Part shown: piece after piece, positions 13,189 to 24,602 of the stretch
Layout: every line of letters begins with the position of its first letter
Numbering within the stretch: position 1 is the stretch's first letter
Origin: Pseudorasbora parva
Lineage: Eukaryota; Chordata; Actinopteri; Cypriniformes; Gobionidae
Direction: 5' to 3'
NCBI RefSeq assembly: GCF_024679245.1
Contig: NC_090184.1
Span: 5,994,547 to 6,058,546, forward strand
Length of the DNA stretch: 64,000 nucleotides
Program-made: the position numbers and the translations under genes
The notes under the pieces: model-generated
Told to the model about the DNA's origin: nothing
Database searches by the model: none
What the model saw: the letters and a program-made list of their open reading frames with translations, nothing else

Positions 13189-14818
13189 CAGTATTGTTCA
13201 AAATAATAGCAGTACAATGTGACTAACCAGAATAATCAAGGTTTTTCGTATGTTTTTTTTATTGCTACGTGGCAAACAAGTTACCAGTAGGTTCAGTAGA
13301 TTCTCAGAAAACAAACAAGACCCAGCATTCATGATATGAACGCTCTTAAGGCTGTGCAATTGGGCAATTAGTTGAATTAGTTGAAAGGGGTGTGTTCAAA
13401 AAAATAGCAGTGTGGCATTCAATCACTGAGGTCATCAATTTTGTGAAGAAACAGGTGTGAATCAGGTGGCCCCTATTTAAGGATGAAGCCAACACTTGTT
13501 GAACATGCATTTGAAAGCTGAGGAAAATGGGTCGTTCAAGACATTGTTCAGAAGAACAGCGTACTTTGATTAAAAAGTTGATTAGAGAGGGGAAAACCTA
13601 TAAAGAGGTGCAAAAAATGATAGGCTGTTCAGCTAAAATGATCTCCAATGCCTTAAAATGGAGAGCAAAACCAGAGAGACGTGGAAGAAAACGGAAGACA
13701 ACCATCAAAATGGATAGAAGAATAACCAGAATGGCAAAGGCTCAGCCAATGATCACCTCCAGGATGATCAAAGACAGTCTGGAGTTACCTGTAAGTACTG
13801 TGACAGTTAGAAGACGTCTGTGTGAAGCTAATCTATTTTCAAGGATCCCCCGCAAAGTCCCTCTGTTAAAAAAAAGGCATGTGCAGAAGAGGTTACAATT
13901 TGCCAAAGAACACATCAACTGGCCTAAAGAGAAATGGAGGAACATTTTGTCGACTGATGAGAGTAAAATTGTTCATTTTGGGTCCAAGGGCCACAGGCAG
14001 TTTGTGAGACGACCCCCAAACTCTGAATTCAAGCCACAGTACACAGTGAAGACAGTGAAGCATGGAGGTGCAAGCATCATGATATGGGCATGTTTCTCCT
14101 ACTATGGTGTTGGGCCTATTTATCGCATACCAGGGATCATGGATCAGTTTGCATATGTTAAAATACTTGAAGAGGTCATGTTGCCCTATGCTGAAGAGGA
14201 CATGCCCTTGAAACGGTTGTTTCAACAAGACAATGACCCAAAACACACTAGTAAACGGGCAAAGTCTTGGTTCCAAACCAACAAAATTAATGTTATGGAG
14301 TGTCCAGCCCAATCTCCAGACCTTAATCCAATTGAGAATTGTGGGGTGATATCAAAAATGCTGTTTCTGAAGCAAAACCAAGAAATGTGAATGAATTGTG
14401 GAATGTTGTTAAAGAATCATGGAGTGGAATAACAGCTGAGAGGTGCCACAAGTTGGTTGACTCCATGCCACACAGATGTCAAGCAGTTTTAAAAAACTGT
14501 GGTCATACAACTAAATATTAGTTTAGTGATTCACAGGATTGCTAAATCCCAGAAAAAAAAAATGTTTGTACAAAATAGTTTTGAGTTTGTACAGTCAAAG
14601 GTAGACACTGCTATTTTTTTGAACACACCCCTTTCAACTAATTGCCCAATTGCACAGCCTTAAGAGCGTGCATATCATGAATGCTGGGTCTTGTTTGTTT
14701 TCTGACAATCTACTGAACCTACTGGTAACTTGTTTGCCACGTAGCAATAAAAAATATACTAAAAACCTTGATTATTTTGGTTAGTCACATTGTACTGATA
14801 TTATTTTGAACAAGACTG
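13189..14818 (+). mobile_element. Tc1-like transposon, nearly intact, long inverted repeats
   Basis: Both ends are present: cagtattgttcaaaataata and the inverse of cagtcttgttcaaaataata, each next to a TA. Inverted repeats are about 215 bp (to about 13410 and from about 14605) with roughly eight mismatches plus small indels; the left arm has an extra aattagttg unit. Length is 1630 bp. The transposase reads + between them. Confidence 0.95.
13527..14521 (+). pseudogene. Tc1 DD34E transposase, single 1-nt frameshift
   Basis: The start [20 protein letters not shown] leads a DNA-binding region with paired helix-turn-helix motifs and a basic RRGRKRK at residues 51-57. The catalytic residues are all present: D144 (STDESK), D235 (FQQDNDPKH) and E270 (NPIE), exactly 34 residues between the last two. 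Right after NPIEN a base is missing (about 14340), so the frame slips. The other frame continues [20 protein letters not shown] to a stop at 14519-14521. Apart from this single event the protein looks full length (about 330 residues). Confidence 0.93.
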
Positions 14819-15328
14819 TATAATATAATATAATATATCGGAGACGTTTTTTGTTTGATATCCACTCCAGTATGGAGCATTTGAATAGTTTTAAGAAACC
14901 TGCTTTTTTTTCACAGCTTTGTTTTGCATGCTTATCATATCCCTTTTCTTGTTGAATCAGGTTGGAGGTCATCTGTAGAGATGTATGTGCTTTCTAGCGC
15001 CTCACCTAACTGTCGCCTTAGTTTCGTTTGTGTAGGTGGAGTCTCAGTCTGTACAAAGAGTTAAAAATCATATATCAATTATACACAAGCACTTGTGGTG
15101 TGGGCACGGACATGTAGGGGCCTGAACTCTTGTCTGAGAGGGCCGCTCCTTTGGTTTGATTGCTATCAGAATACTTCACATTACGCAACAACACACACCC
15201 AGAGAACGTGATGCCCGCTGTCTTCATGAAACTCTTTAGTGGTCTTCTTTTCTGGGGGGTGCTCTTCCTAGAGCACTATATTGAACATTATTGAATATTA
15301 TTATTGGTGGTGGTTGAGGAGATTCCCC
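14819..15328. other. intron 3 unique sequence
   Basis: Intronic DNA with a short TATAA run at 14819-14838. Nothing else recognised. Confidence 0.45.
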
Positions 15329-15405
15329 CTTCTATGTAAAGTGCTTTGAGTGCCTAGAAAAGCGCTATATAAATGTAATGAATTATTATTATTATTATTA
15401 TTATT
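15329..15405 (+). repeat. SINE/L2-type 3' tail with (ATT)n
   Basis: The motif tgtaaagtgctttgagtgcc, then aaaagcgctatataaatgta and an ATT microsatellite, is the conserved 3' tail shared by fish L2 LINEs and V-type SINEs. The upstream body (from about 15100) has no clear tRNA-like A or B box, so class is uncertain. Confidence 0.6.
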
Positions 15406-16744
15406 CATTCATCAGGTTCAGTTTTATAAATTATAATCTTTCTGTCATGTAGTCACCCTTATGTCTTTCCAAACCTGTATCTTCTGTATTCTGTGGAACG
15501 TAAAAGGAGCAGTTTTATAGATTGTTTTCCATGCAATTACAATAAATGAAGACCAAAGATTTCAGGCTTGCAAAAAAAAATATTTGCAAGTTACACCTCC
15601 AACTACAAGTGGAGGTGTACGCCTTTTGCAGAGAAACAAGCGTGGACATCATTAGCCAGGTTTCCAGCAGGATTTTTTGTGAAAAAAGGTTTAGCACATC
15701 AAAATGTTTATTGAAATAGGCGCATTAAATCTATTAGGGCTGTACAATACATGGTACATTTCCTCAAGGAAAACCTCTTAACTAATGCAGTAAACTATGG
15801 GAGTCGGTTGGTAGTACATTAGCCTATAATGTTGAAGGTAAAAATAAACTGATTTGTATACAAAAACTTAAATGACAATAGATTTTTTTGTATAATAATA
15901 GTTATAATCTTAACCTTAAAATCACATAATCATATTTCTACTCCAATTCATTTTTTGAAATTACATTTAAATGGTGGCTGTCATAAAAAACACGCCAGAT
16001 TTCTGAAGACTGAGGTTTTTTTTGTTGTTGTTTTTTTTTGTGTGTGTTGTTAACTGCAATCACTGTCTGTTCAATTCACAAACAAATCATTCAGACCATT
16101 TGTGTCTACTGAAATCAACTAGGTTCACATGGATTTTTTGGGTAGATCGACTTTCAATTGTTAAGCAAAAATCTCTCCGGTTTCATTTAAATTGGTTTTG
16201 GAGCAACATAAGGCTGGGTGAACAATGACAGAGTTTTTAATTTTAGGTTAAACATCTCCTGGTTTGAGCTTAATAATATATTTTACTAATATTATTAAAG
16301 AAGGTGAGCCACTCGTTTAACTAGTCACCACACATTTGAGCATGAAAATGCACACTTTGTGCCAGTAGTACTTGCTTTTAGTTGTTGCCTTATCTTTTCT
16401 CCTCCTTCTACCCCCCGTATTCATTCGTCAGAATGTGGGGGTTTGGTGCTAATGTGTTGGCTTGTAACCTGCGCTAACTCTAAATGCCATTCACATGTTA
16501 GAAGGAGGCGTGCTGGTAGCGTGTTCGCATGACAGCCGTCTGGAGCAGCTGGGCCAATGCTACTCTATTAGCACCTACCGTAATGGCCCCTTTATCTCGT
16601 CTTGTTAAGAGTCTTTCTTTCCATTTCTTGCCAGTTACCCATGATTCCCACCTCCTCCTCCTCTTTATCTCTTCAATTGTTTTTTTTTTCCTTGGTTTTT
16701 TTTTTCAGCATCCTGATATAAAGGTGATACAAAAGTTGCTGTTT
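15406..16744. other. intron 3 unique sequence
   Basis: Intronic DNA with several T runs; no open frame or repeat that I can support. Confidence 0.45.
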
Positions 16745-17392
16745 TGGATTTAAATAGGCAAATGATCGAGAGTCTATGATTGGATCATTACTGCAGTGAT
16801 TATTATGTTTCTATCATGTTATATGTTTGGCAACAGTTCTTCTAACCCTAAAAGAAGTAGTGTGTAGCTTTTCAATTTTTACAAACCCATGTAGAAAGAC
16901 ACATCAGATCACACTGATAATAATAAAACAACCTGTTTTCTCGCATGGATTATGAAATGCTTGCGCATCTGTTGAGGCAGCGTTGGTGACACATTGTATT
17001 ATTAGTCGTTATATTTGATTAGTGTATAAGTAATTTAATTTAATTATCAATGCAGTAGATGCATATTACAGCATTAAGGCTGACTATTAATCGATTCATT
17101 TATTGTTAATTTAAAGATCGATCATGGGAATTTGTGAGAATTGACATCCCTAATTCCAGCCATTCTTTCACAGTCTGAGCTGATGAATCTTGACATTGTC
17201 ATCCTGGAATATGGCCATGATGTGTCTTCCTACATGGTTGGTTAAGAAATTAAAAGCTACACACTCCATCGATTAGGGTTAGAAGAACTGTTGCCAAACA
17301 TATAACATGATAGAAACAAAATAATCACTGTAATAATGATCCAATCATTGACGCTTACGCATTTGCCTATTTTTTGGCTGGGCAGTGTACTT
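16745..17392. mobile_element. non-autonomous Tc1/mariner remnant, about 150-bp inverted repeats
   Basis: The left arm (16756-16905) and the right arm (17215-17375) are inverse and share tttctatcatgttatatgtt, tggcaacagttcttctaacc. Just inside the right arm is a scrap of minus-strand transposase coding (gatgaatcttgacattgtca, tcctggaatatg). The right tip ends tttttggctgggcagtgta. An isolated piece of the same arm recurs at 43641-43716. Confidence 0.75.
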
Positions 17393-18063
17393 TCCCACCA
17401 TCTTTTTGTCCACCTTCATTTTCTTTGTACAGCCAAAAAAAAAAGGGGAAAAAAAAGGAAAATACAATTTCAGAAATGTTCCCCCCCTTCTCCGGTTTTC
17501 CTTAATTGCTGTAATAAGTGCAGTGTGAGGTGCCTCAGGGGAGTCCCCTAGTCCGTGTCTAATTTTCCACCTAATTGATTATAATGAACAGCTCCCCCAT
17601 CTCCGCCGCAAACACAAACTCCTGCGAGCACGAGTCGGATGCAATAGTGCGGTAATTGCAGTTGTTAACACCCCCAGCGGGTGTGAATGGATCAACACTG
17701 TGAAAGACCCTGTGAATGATCTCTTCTGCCTCTCAGGAAATTTTACTGTACTACAGAAACATGAATGGATACTCACAGATGAGCGGATTAAAATAGATCA
17801 GGTTGTTTCATCTTTGATTTTAGTATGATATGAGGATTTAATACATTTAATATGATCAGATGACAGTCAAGAATAAAAATGTTCTTCATATTCACTCGCT
17901 GTTAAGTTTTTTTCAGCAGATGGTGGTGATTGTGTCTGCTGCAGATAACCTTAAATGATACTATATTTGTGCTGTATTAAGCCCCGTAGACTTATGCTGA
18001 AGAAGCAATGTGAACACCAGAAAATCATGGAGATTTGACGGTGGACTTTTTTTGGATTCTCTT
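17393..18063. other. intron 3 unique sequence
   Basis: Intronic DNA; no feature recognised apart from an A-rich stretch near 17435-17460. Confidence 0.45.
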
Positions 18064-18909
18064 TGACTCCACTAGACCCCTGAAGGTGTGCTGTGGTATC
18101 TGGCACCAACATGTTAGCAACAGATCCTTTAATTCCTGTAAGTTGCAAAATGTGTCCTCCATGATTCGGACTTCGTTGTTCAGCACATCCCACAGATGCT
18201 CGACTGGATTGAGATCTGGGCAATTTGGAGGCCAAGTCAACACCTCAAACTCGTTGGTGTGCTCCTCAAACCATTCCTGAACCATTTTTGCTTTGTGGCT
18301 GGAGCATTATCCTGCTGAAAGAGCCACAGCCACCAGGGAATACTGTTTCCATGAAAGGATGTACATGGTCTGCAACAATGCTTAGGTAGATTTTACATGT
18401 CAAAGTAACATCCACAAGGATGCATCCTGGTGCCATGTGTTCCCCAGGTAAGCAAGGCACACATACCGGGCCATCCACATGATGTAAAAAGAAAACGTGA
18501 TTTATCAGACCAGGTCACCATCTTACATTGCTCCATGATCCAGTTCTGATGTTCATGTGGAAGTTGGTTCTTTCGGTGGTGGACAGGGGTCAGCATGGGC
18601 ATGCACTGTGTATTCTGACACCTTTCTATCAGAACCAGCATTAACTTCTTGAGCAATTTGAGGTCCAGTAGCCCGTCTGTTTGATCAAACCACATGGGCC
18701 AGCCTTCCCTCCCCATGTGTATCAATGAGCCTTGGCCGCCCATGACCCTCTGGCCGGTTCTCCACTGTTCCTTTCTAGGAGCACTTTTGATAGATACTGA
18801 CCACTGCAGACTGGGAACAGCCCACAAGAGCTGCAGTTTTGGAGATACTCTGACCCAGTCATCTAGCCATCACAATTTCAAACTCACTCAAATCCTTACA
18901 CTTGCCCAT
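18040..18909 (-). pseudogene. Tc1 transposase, multiply frameshifted
   Basis: It starts in reverse at 18909 with an MGKC-type N-terminus and runs through fragments such as HRKNQLPHEHQNWIMEQCKM, WSDKSRFLF (first catalytic Asp region) and METVFPGGCGSFSR. It ends with a C-terminal block FEVLTWPPNCPDLNPVEHLW (third acid present in NPVEH) and IPQHTFRGLVES. At least three frame changes are needed to read it through. Confidence 0.82.
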
Positions 18910-19023
18910 TTTTTCTGCTTCTATCACATCAACTTTGAGGACAAAATGTTCACTTGCTGCCTAATATATCCCACCCACTAACGTGCCGTGATGGAGATAA
19001 TCAGTGTTTTTCACTTCACCTGT
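18064..19023 (-). mobile_element. Tc1-like transposon fragment, both tips missing
   Basis: Homologous to the element at 46695-47451 from ccctgaaggtgtgctgtggt to aatcagtgttnttcacttcacc-type sequence. The outer inverted repeats are absent, so it is a truncated copy. It encodes a minus-strand transposase pseudogene. Confidence 0.85.
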
Positions 19024-19244
19024 ATAATCTGTATGTGTGTATTTGGTTGTATGTATGTGTATTTTAGTATGTATATTTGTCTATTTATGTAAATACAATA
19101 TGTTTTTATATATCTATGTTTTAGCTGTAAAACGATTATTCACGATTAATTGAATCAAAAGTTTGTGTTTACATAACGTGTGTGTGAGTACTGTGTATAA
19201 TAATATACACACACGTATTAAAGAAATATTTGCATGTATAGACA

Positions 19245-19276
19245 TGTGTGTGTGTGCATATGTGTATATATATATG

Positions 19277-19334
<58 letters not shown>
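19245..19334. repeat. (TG)n-(TA)n-(CA)n microsatellite
   Basis: TGTGTG, TATATA and CACACA blocks in series form an imperfect palindrome. It lies inside the hAT MITE. Confidence 0.9.
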
Positions 19335-19336
<2 letters not shown>

Positions 19337-19384
19337 TATAACACATTTTTCTTATATATATACATGCATGTGTGTGTATTTATA

Positions 19385-19463
19385 CAGCTCTGAAAAAAAT
19401 GAAGAGACCACTTAACATTGAGAAATCAATGTTAAGTGGTCTCATTTTTTTTTTTCAGAGCTG
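19385..19463. mobile_element. 79-bp foldback MITE at a TA target
   Basis: Near-perfect hairpin: cagctctgaaaaaaatgaag, agaccacttaacattg, loop agaaat, then the inverse to cagagctg. It is flanked by TA on both sides. The tip CAGCTCTG resembles ends of Tc1/mariner elements. It has no coding capacity. Confidence 0.88.
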
Positions 19464-19510
19464 TATTTACATTATAATTATACATCTTACACACACTTTT
19501 ATATGGTATA

Positions 19511-21118
19511 CAGTCCCTGACAAAAGTCTTGTCGCTTATCTATTTTCTAGAAATACCTGATATTAACCTGACTTTTAATTAATTCATTGGTGTTAGAAAT
19601 AGCTCATATGAAAAGCTAAAACCCTCCTAAATGATATTTAATGCACTGAAATAAATAATGTTCACAGAAAAAAATATTTATCATTTAATCAAGACGGAAA
19701 GGTCAAATTTTGGCAAGACAAAAGTTTTGTCGCCTATACAGAAATTGAACAAATTTACAGCAAATACAAAAATATGTCAGCAAATTAAGTTGTGGTGCTG
19801 TGAGATCCAAATTTAATATCTTGTATGACTTCCATGAGCTTGAAGGACTGCATGCAGTTTGGCAAGGATTCATACAATTTATTGATGAAGTCATCAGGAA
19901 TAGCTAAGAAAGCAGTCTTGCATGCCTCCCAGAGTTCATCAATATTCTTTGGTTTCGTCTTCCATGCGTCCTCTTTCATCCTACCCCACATATGCTCAAT
20001 GATGTTCATGTCTGGTGACTGGGCTGGCCAATCCTGGAGCATCTTGATCTTCTTCGCCTTGAGGAACTTTGATGTGGAGATGGAAGTATGCGATGGAGCA
20101 CCGTCCTGCTGCAGAATTTGGCCTCTTTTATGGTTGGGAATATAAGAGGTAGCTTAGATTTCTTGGTATTTTAGACTATTGATGTTGCCTTCCACCCTGC
20201 AGGTCTCTCGCACACCCCCATACTGGATGTAACCCCAGACCATGATTTTTCCGCCACCAAACTTCCCTTTTTTTCTGGGTGAATCTCGGATCCATTCTGG
20301 CTCCAGTAGGTCTCCTGCAATATTTGCGGTGACTGTGGTGTAATTCAACAGAAGATTTATCTGAAAAATCCACCTTCTGCCACTTTTCCAGCGTCCATCC
20401 TTTTAGCAGGCTGTGGGCCTTGGCAAATGCCACACGGTTTTTCAGTTGTCTTTTGTTTAGTGCTGGCTTCTGGGCACTGATTCGACCATGGAGGCCATTT
20501 CAAGACAGAATCCGACAAACTGTTCTGGTTGACACAGGGACTTCAGATGACCAGGTCTCGTGGAGCTCTGCTGCAGTGGAAAATGGGCTGGCCTTGGATT
20601 TTTCTTGCGAGGTCTGCCTGACCTGGGCTTGTCAAAAACGTCTCCAGTCTCTTCAAATCTTTTTTTTATCCTCTGTACTTGACGCTGAGACACATTGAAG
20701 GTGTCTGCCACATCAGCAGTGGATCTGGTCTTCAGCCTCTTGATAATCAAAACTTTAGTCTCTGGGTGAATCTTAGGCATGTTTGCAGAGGTCTAGTTGC
20801 AGTTGATGTGAAGGTCTAGCGTACTGGGGTTCTTTTTATACACACTTGAGACCTGATTGAGCCATTATTAGTCAAAGGTGAAGCTCATATGACAAGGTGA
20901 CAACACTTATGTCTTTGCACAAATTGACTCAATGGGATTTACCAAGCTGTGAATATTAGAATACTTTTTGAAAGTTTATTTTTTCACTGAAACATTATCA
21001 CAAAAGCTGGTGGGATTAAAATGAGCCATTTCTTGTAAAAAAATCTTGATTAGAAAAATATTTCAGCGGCACTTTAGGTAAATTTGTACACAAGCGACAA
21101 GACTTTTGTCAGGGACTG
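19511..21118 (-). mobile_element. Tc1-like transposon with both ends and TA target
   Basis: Ends cagtccctgacaaaagtctt and the inverse at 21099-21118 are flanked by TA (19509-19510 and 21119-21120). Length is 1608 bp. It carries a degenerate transposase on the minus strand and is inserted in a hAT-type MITE. Confidence 0.94.
19785..20780 (-). pseudogene. Tc1 transposase, frameshifted
   Basis: The N-terminus MPKIHPETKVLIIKRLKTRS, then ADVADTFNVSQRQVQRIKKR (helix-turn-helix) and the GRPRKK basic hook, is in one frame until about 20620. The middle is in other frames (FAKAHSLLKGWTLEKWQKVD, FSDKSSVEL near the first Asp). The C-terminal frame 20042-19785 reads DWPAQSPDMNIIEHMWGRMK with the third acid in NIIEH. 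At least two frameshifts separate the pieces. Confidence 0.85.
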
Positions 21119-21418
21119 TAAATACAAACTTTTATTTTTGATTTAATCACAATTAATCGATTGTCAGCACTATTCTATGTGTGTGTAAACATAAATAGGC
21201 ATATCTACAGTGAGGAAAAGTATTTGAACACCCTGCTATTTTGCAAGTTCTCCCACTTAGAAATCATGGAAAGGTTTGAAATTGTCATTGTAGGTGCATG
21301 TCCACTGTGAGAGACATAATCTCTGAAAAAAACCTGAAATCACAATGTATGATTTTTAAACTACTTATTTGTATGATACAGCCTGAAATAAGTATTTGAA
21401 CACCTGAGAAAATCAATG

Positions 21419-21856
21419 TTAATATTTGATACAGTAGCCTTTGTTTGCAATTACAGAGGTCAAACGTTTCCAGTAGTTTTTCACCAGGTTTGCACACACT
21501 GCAGGAGGGATTTCGGCCAACTCCTCCACACAGATCTTCTCTAGATCAGTCAGGTTTCTGGCATGTCGCTGAGAAACACAGAGTTTGAGTTCCCTCCAAA
21601 GATGCTCTATTGGGTTTATGTCTGGAGACCAGGTGCCAGAACCTTGATATGCTTCTTCCAGAGCCACTCCTTGGTTATCCTGAATGTGTGCTTCGGATCT
21701 TTGTCATTTTGGAAGACCCAGCCTCGACCCATCTTCAATGCTCTTACTGAAAAATGGAGGTTGTTCCCCAAAATCTCGCAATACATGGCCCCGGTCATCC
21801 TCTCCTCAATACAGTGCAGTCGCCCTGTCCCATGTGCAGAAAAACACCCCCAAAGC
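21419..21856 (-). pseudogene. Tc1 transposase, C-terminal half
   Basis: Reverse frame from the L2 junction reads [20 protein letters not shown] and [20 protein letters not shown]; the Asp pair region is FQNDKD. A frameshift at LAPGLQT is followed by [20 protein letters not shown] with the third acid (NPIEH) intact, ending [11 protein letters not shown]. Partner of the N-terminal half at 24603-25114. Confidence 0.85.
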
Positions 21857-22955
21857 ACCAATCAATTAATTAACTTTATTTATATAGCGCTTTTACGATG
21901 ATTATTGTTTCAAAGCAGCTTCACAGTGTTAAACAGGACAATATTGCAACTAAATTTGATTTGGCTGTACAGTCGTTCCGGAAAAAAACAGTGATGTTTT
22001 TTCAATTTATCATACAGCGGCAATGTTGGCAGATCAGTATTATAGTTTATAGAAATAAATGAGACATAAATAATTAATTTTATTTGTATATGTAGTGGAA
22101 TAACTTAGATTATAATTTTAGTGTCGCCAAACCAAAGGCGACAGTGGCAAGGAACCCAAACTCCATCAAGGCATGATGGAGAAAAATAAACCTTGGGAGA
22201 AACCAGGCTCAGTCGGGGTGCCAGTTCTCCTCTGGCCTATTAACACACAGTGTATGATTATTATTTTGGCCACTTTACAGGTCAGAAATCATATTAGATC
22301 GGAATATTCAAAAGTTTGAGGAATCACGCATGAGACGGGTTTATTTAGGATGACACGTCGATTACACAATAGTATGAATACTTGAAGGATCGGAGTCATC
22401 GCGCCGGAGATTGGTTTATAGAGGATGGCGTGCTGGTGAGGCAAATTCAGAGGAGGGACTAATGGACACGGTCTCAGCAGACATTCCTGGATCCAGCCGA
22501 CTGCAGTAAACCTCGGGATAAACAGAGAGCTTAGATGCCACTCTTTTACGAGTACATCAGGTGTTATGGGAAGTGTTCCCGGTTCCGGCTGACCTAGTTA
22601 ATGCAGCCTAACAATCAGTCAATTGATTTGAATAATGAAAGTTAAAAATGTTCTATGTGTATGCCATAGTAAAGAAATGTGTTTTTAGTCTAGATTTAAA
22701 CTGACAAGAGTGTGTCTGCTTCCCGAACAATGCTAGGAAGACTGCTCCAGAGGTTAGGTGCTAAATAGGAAAAGGATCGACCGCCTGCAGTTGATTTAGA
22801 TATTCGAGGTATTATCAACTGGCCAGAGGTTTAAGACCGCAATAGACATGATGGAGTATAATGAGTTAAGAGCTCGCATAACTACTGGAGAGCTAAACCA
22901 TTTAGTGTTTTGTAAGTAATAGGCAAGATTTTAAAATGTATGCAATGTTTAATAG
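21857..22955 (-). pseudogene. L2-type ORF2 C-terminus and 3' UTR
   Basis: Continuation of the LINE beyond the hAT. In reverse a degenerate frame around 22660-22790 matches the usual C-terminal motif GRSFSYLAPNLWSSLPSIVR and FKSRLKTHFFTMAY. The remainder to 21857 is 3' UTR ending with the atatagcgcttttac motif. Confidence 0.75.
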
Positions 22956-23795
22956 CAGGGCCGGCTATAGCTCTTTGGTTGCCCTAGGCGAGATGGAGTT
23001 TTGCATTTCCGTAATTTTGTCTGGCCCAATCAATTTTTAAGTAAAACACAGTATATTTGTGTTTAATCTAAATAATATGGAATCTATCGTTACTCCAATA
23101 AAAAAAAAATGAAATGCCCCACTTTTTATTTGCTTCCAACCATAGACCGTAAAAGAGAGCATTTGTACTTTTCATAACTAACATGCATAAGTTATCCACA
23201 TTTATAACGTACTGGACTTTTGATATTTAAATGACATCCATGTAGGTTATTGTAGATTATTGTCTGTGAAGTTATGTTTGCAATACATGGTAATATGTAG
23301 AAAACTAGCAAGTGATAATATTAATCATATTTATAAAATAAATATTAGTTGATTATATTGATAATACTAAATAATTTTATTTTGTTTGACAACTTATTGG
23401 CTGAGATAAGAAGACTAACCTCTATACTGGGCTTTCTTTCGATTTTCTTTCGCCTTTCTCCTTTTCCGTCCCTGTGCATCTGTGGGTTTAGACTATCGTT
23501 TAGATGCCTCATTTTTGGTGAAAGTGCAAGATGAGCTCTTCCCTGACCTAAGGCCTGGACCAATAATCAATAATCACCATCAATTCAATCTAATAATCAG
23601 GTTGATAAGTAATTAAACATGTGGCTGAGGGGGCACCCTATGATGATCATGTTTAATAAAATGATATTGTATTTCGCTTGTTCCGATTCTATGCTTAATG
23701 GGAAGTAATGGGTGGCACTAGAGCGCGCTCGTGCCCCTAACACAATTGTCGCCCTAGGCAACCGCCTAGCTCGCCTATAGCAAACGCCGGCCCTG
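22956..23795. mobile_element. hAT-type element inside the L2, 8-bp target duplication
   Basis: Begins CAGGGCCGGC and ends GCCGGCCCTG, a 10-bp inverted terminal repeat, with longer imperfect inversion (ccctaggcga inside both ends). Both sides carry tttaatag (22948-22955 and 23796-23803). Length is 840 bp. No transposase motif seen, so it is non-autonomous. Confidence 0.95.
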
Positions 23796-24602
23796 TTTAA
23801 TAGGGAGCCAGTGCAGTGTTGACAAAACTGGACTATGATCGTACCAATAAGAACTCGAGCTGCTGCGTTTTGGACTAGTTGGAGTTTGTTTATGAAGCGA
23901 GCAGGGCAATCACCCAGTAGAGCTTCACAATAATCTAGCCTTGAGCTCATGAACGCATGTACTAACTATTCAGCATTTTGCATTGAAAGCATGTGCCGTA
24001 TAATTTAGATATATTTTTAAGATGGTAGAATGCAGTTTTGCAGATGCTAGAAACGTGGATTTCAAATTATAGATTGGTATCAAAGAGCACACCCAGGTTC
24101 CTGATGACGAGGGCTTGACAGAGCAGTCATCAAGTGTTAGACAGTATTCTAGATTACAAATTTTAGCGCTTTTCTGTCCAATAATTAAAAATTCAGTTTT
24201 ATCTGAAGTAAGTTGCAGCAAATTATTATTCATCCAATGTTTTATATCAACTATGCATTCCGTGAATCTTTTGAATTGGTAGGTTTCGTCAGGCCGTGAG
24301 GAAATATAGAGCTGAGTATCGTCAGCATAACAATGGAAACTAACGCCATGCTTCCTAATGATATCTCCCAGCGGTAGCATATACAGCGTGAAAAGCAACG
24401 GTCCTAACACTGAGCCTTGCGGTACCCCATACTGAACTTGTGATCGGTGTGACATCTCTTCATTTACTGCTACAAACTGATAACGGTCAGATAAGTATGA
24501 TTTAAACCATGCCAATGCAATTCCACTAATGCCAACATAATTTTCAAATCTATTCAAAAGAATATTGTGATCAATAGTATTGCATGCAGCGCTAAGATCA
24601 AG
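23796..24602 (-). pseudogene. L2-type reverse transcriptase, C-terminal part
   Basis: The frame opens with [20 protein letters not shown] (finger/palm motif, normally FDT), then [12 protein letters not shown], the motif [20 protein letters not shown] and the catalytic box [11 protein letters not shown]. It continues to [11 protein letters not shown]. Frame changes follow. Near 23950 another frame gives SRLDYCEALL and LQLVQNAAARVL, typical thumb-region motifs of CR1/L2 elements, before the hAT cuts in. Lacking its 5' end (no endonuclease), it is inactive. Confidence 0.88.

Larger units (their letters stand above)
19122..21183. mobile_element. hAT-type palindromic MITE, invaded by other elements
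   Basis: Left end agctgtaaaacgattattca, right end ttaatcgattgtcagcacta: inverse of each other and of the TAATCG-rich family. The next inner motif, aaaagtttgtgtttac, recurs inverted near 21121 as aatacaaacttttatttttg. Flanking tctatgtt and tctatgtg match at 7 of 8 bases. Inside it are a 79-bp palindrome and a full Tc1. A second degenerate copy is at 57000-57225. Confidence 0.7.
21857..24602 (-). mobile_element. L2-type LINE, 5'-truncated, carrying a hAT insertion
   Basis: In reverse orientation it starts within the reverse-transcriptase gene at 24602 and runs to a 3' end with the L2-type motif tttatttatatagcgctttt (21876-21895 on +). It lies inside a Tc1 and is itself interrupted by a hAT at 22956-23795. 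LINE-derived sequence is about 1.9 kb. Confidence 0.88.

Noticed and set aside
15329..15405. tRNA-derived SINE with promoter boxes
   Set aside because: The tail is SINE/L2-like, but I could not find convincing A and B boxes upstream.
19385..19463. microRNA gene
   Set aside because: The TA-flanked near-perfect palindrome with transposon-like tips is better explained as a foldback MITE; no mature-arm asymmetry can be judged.
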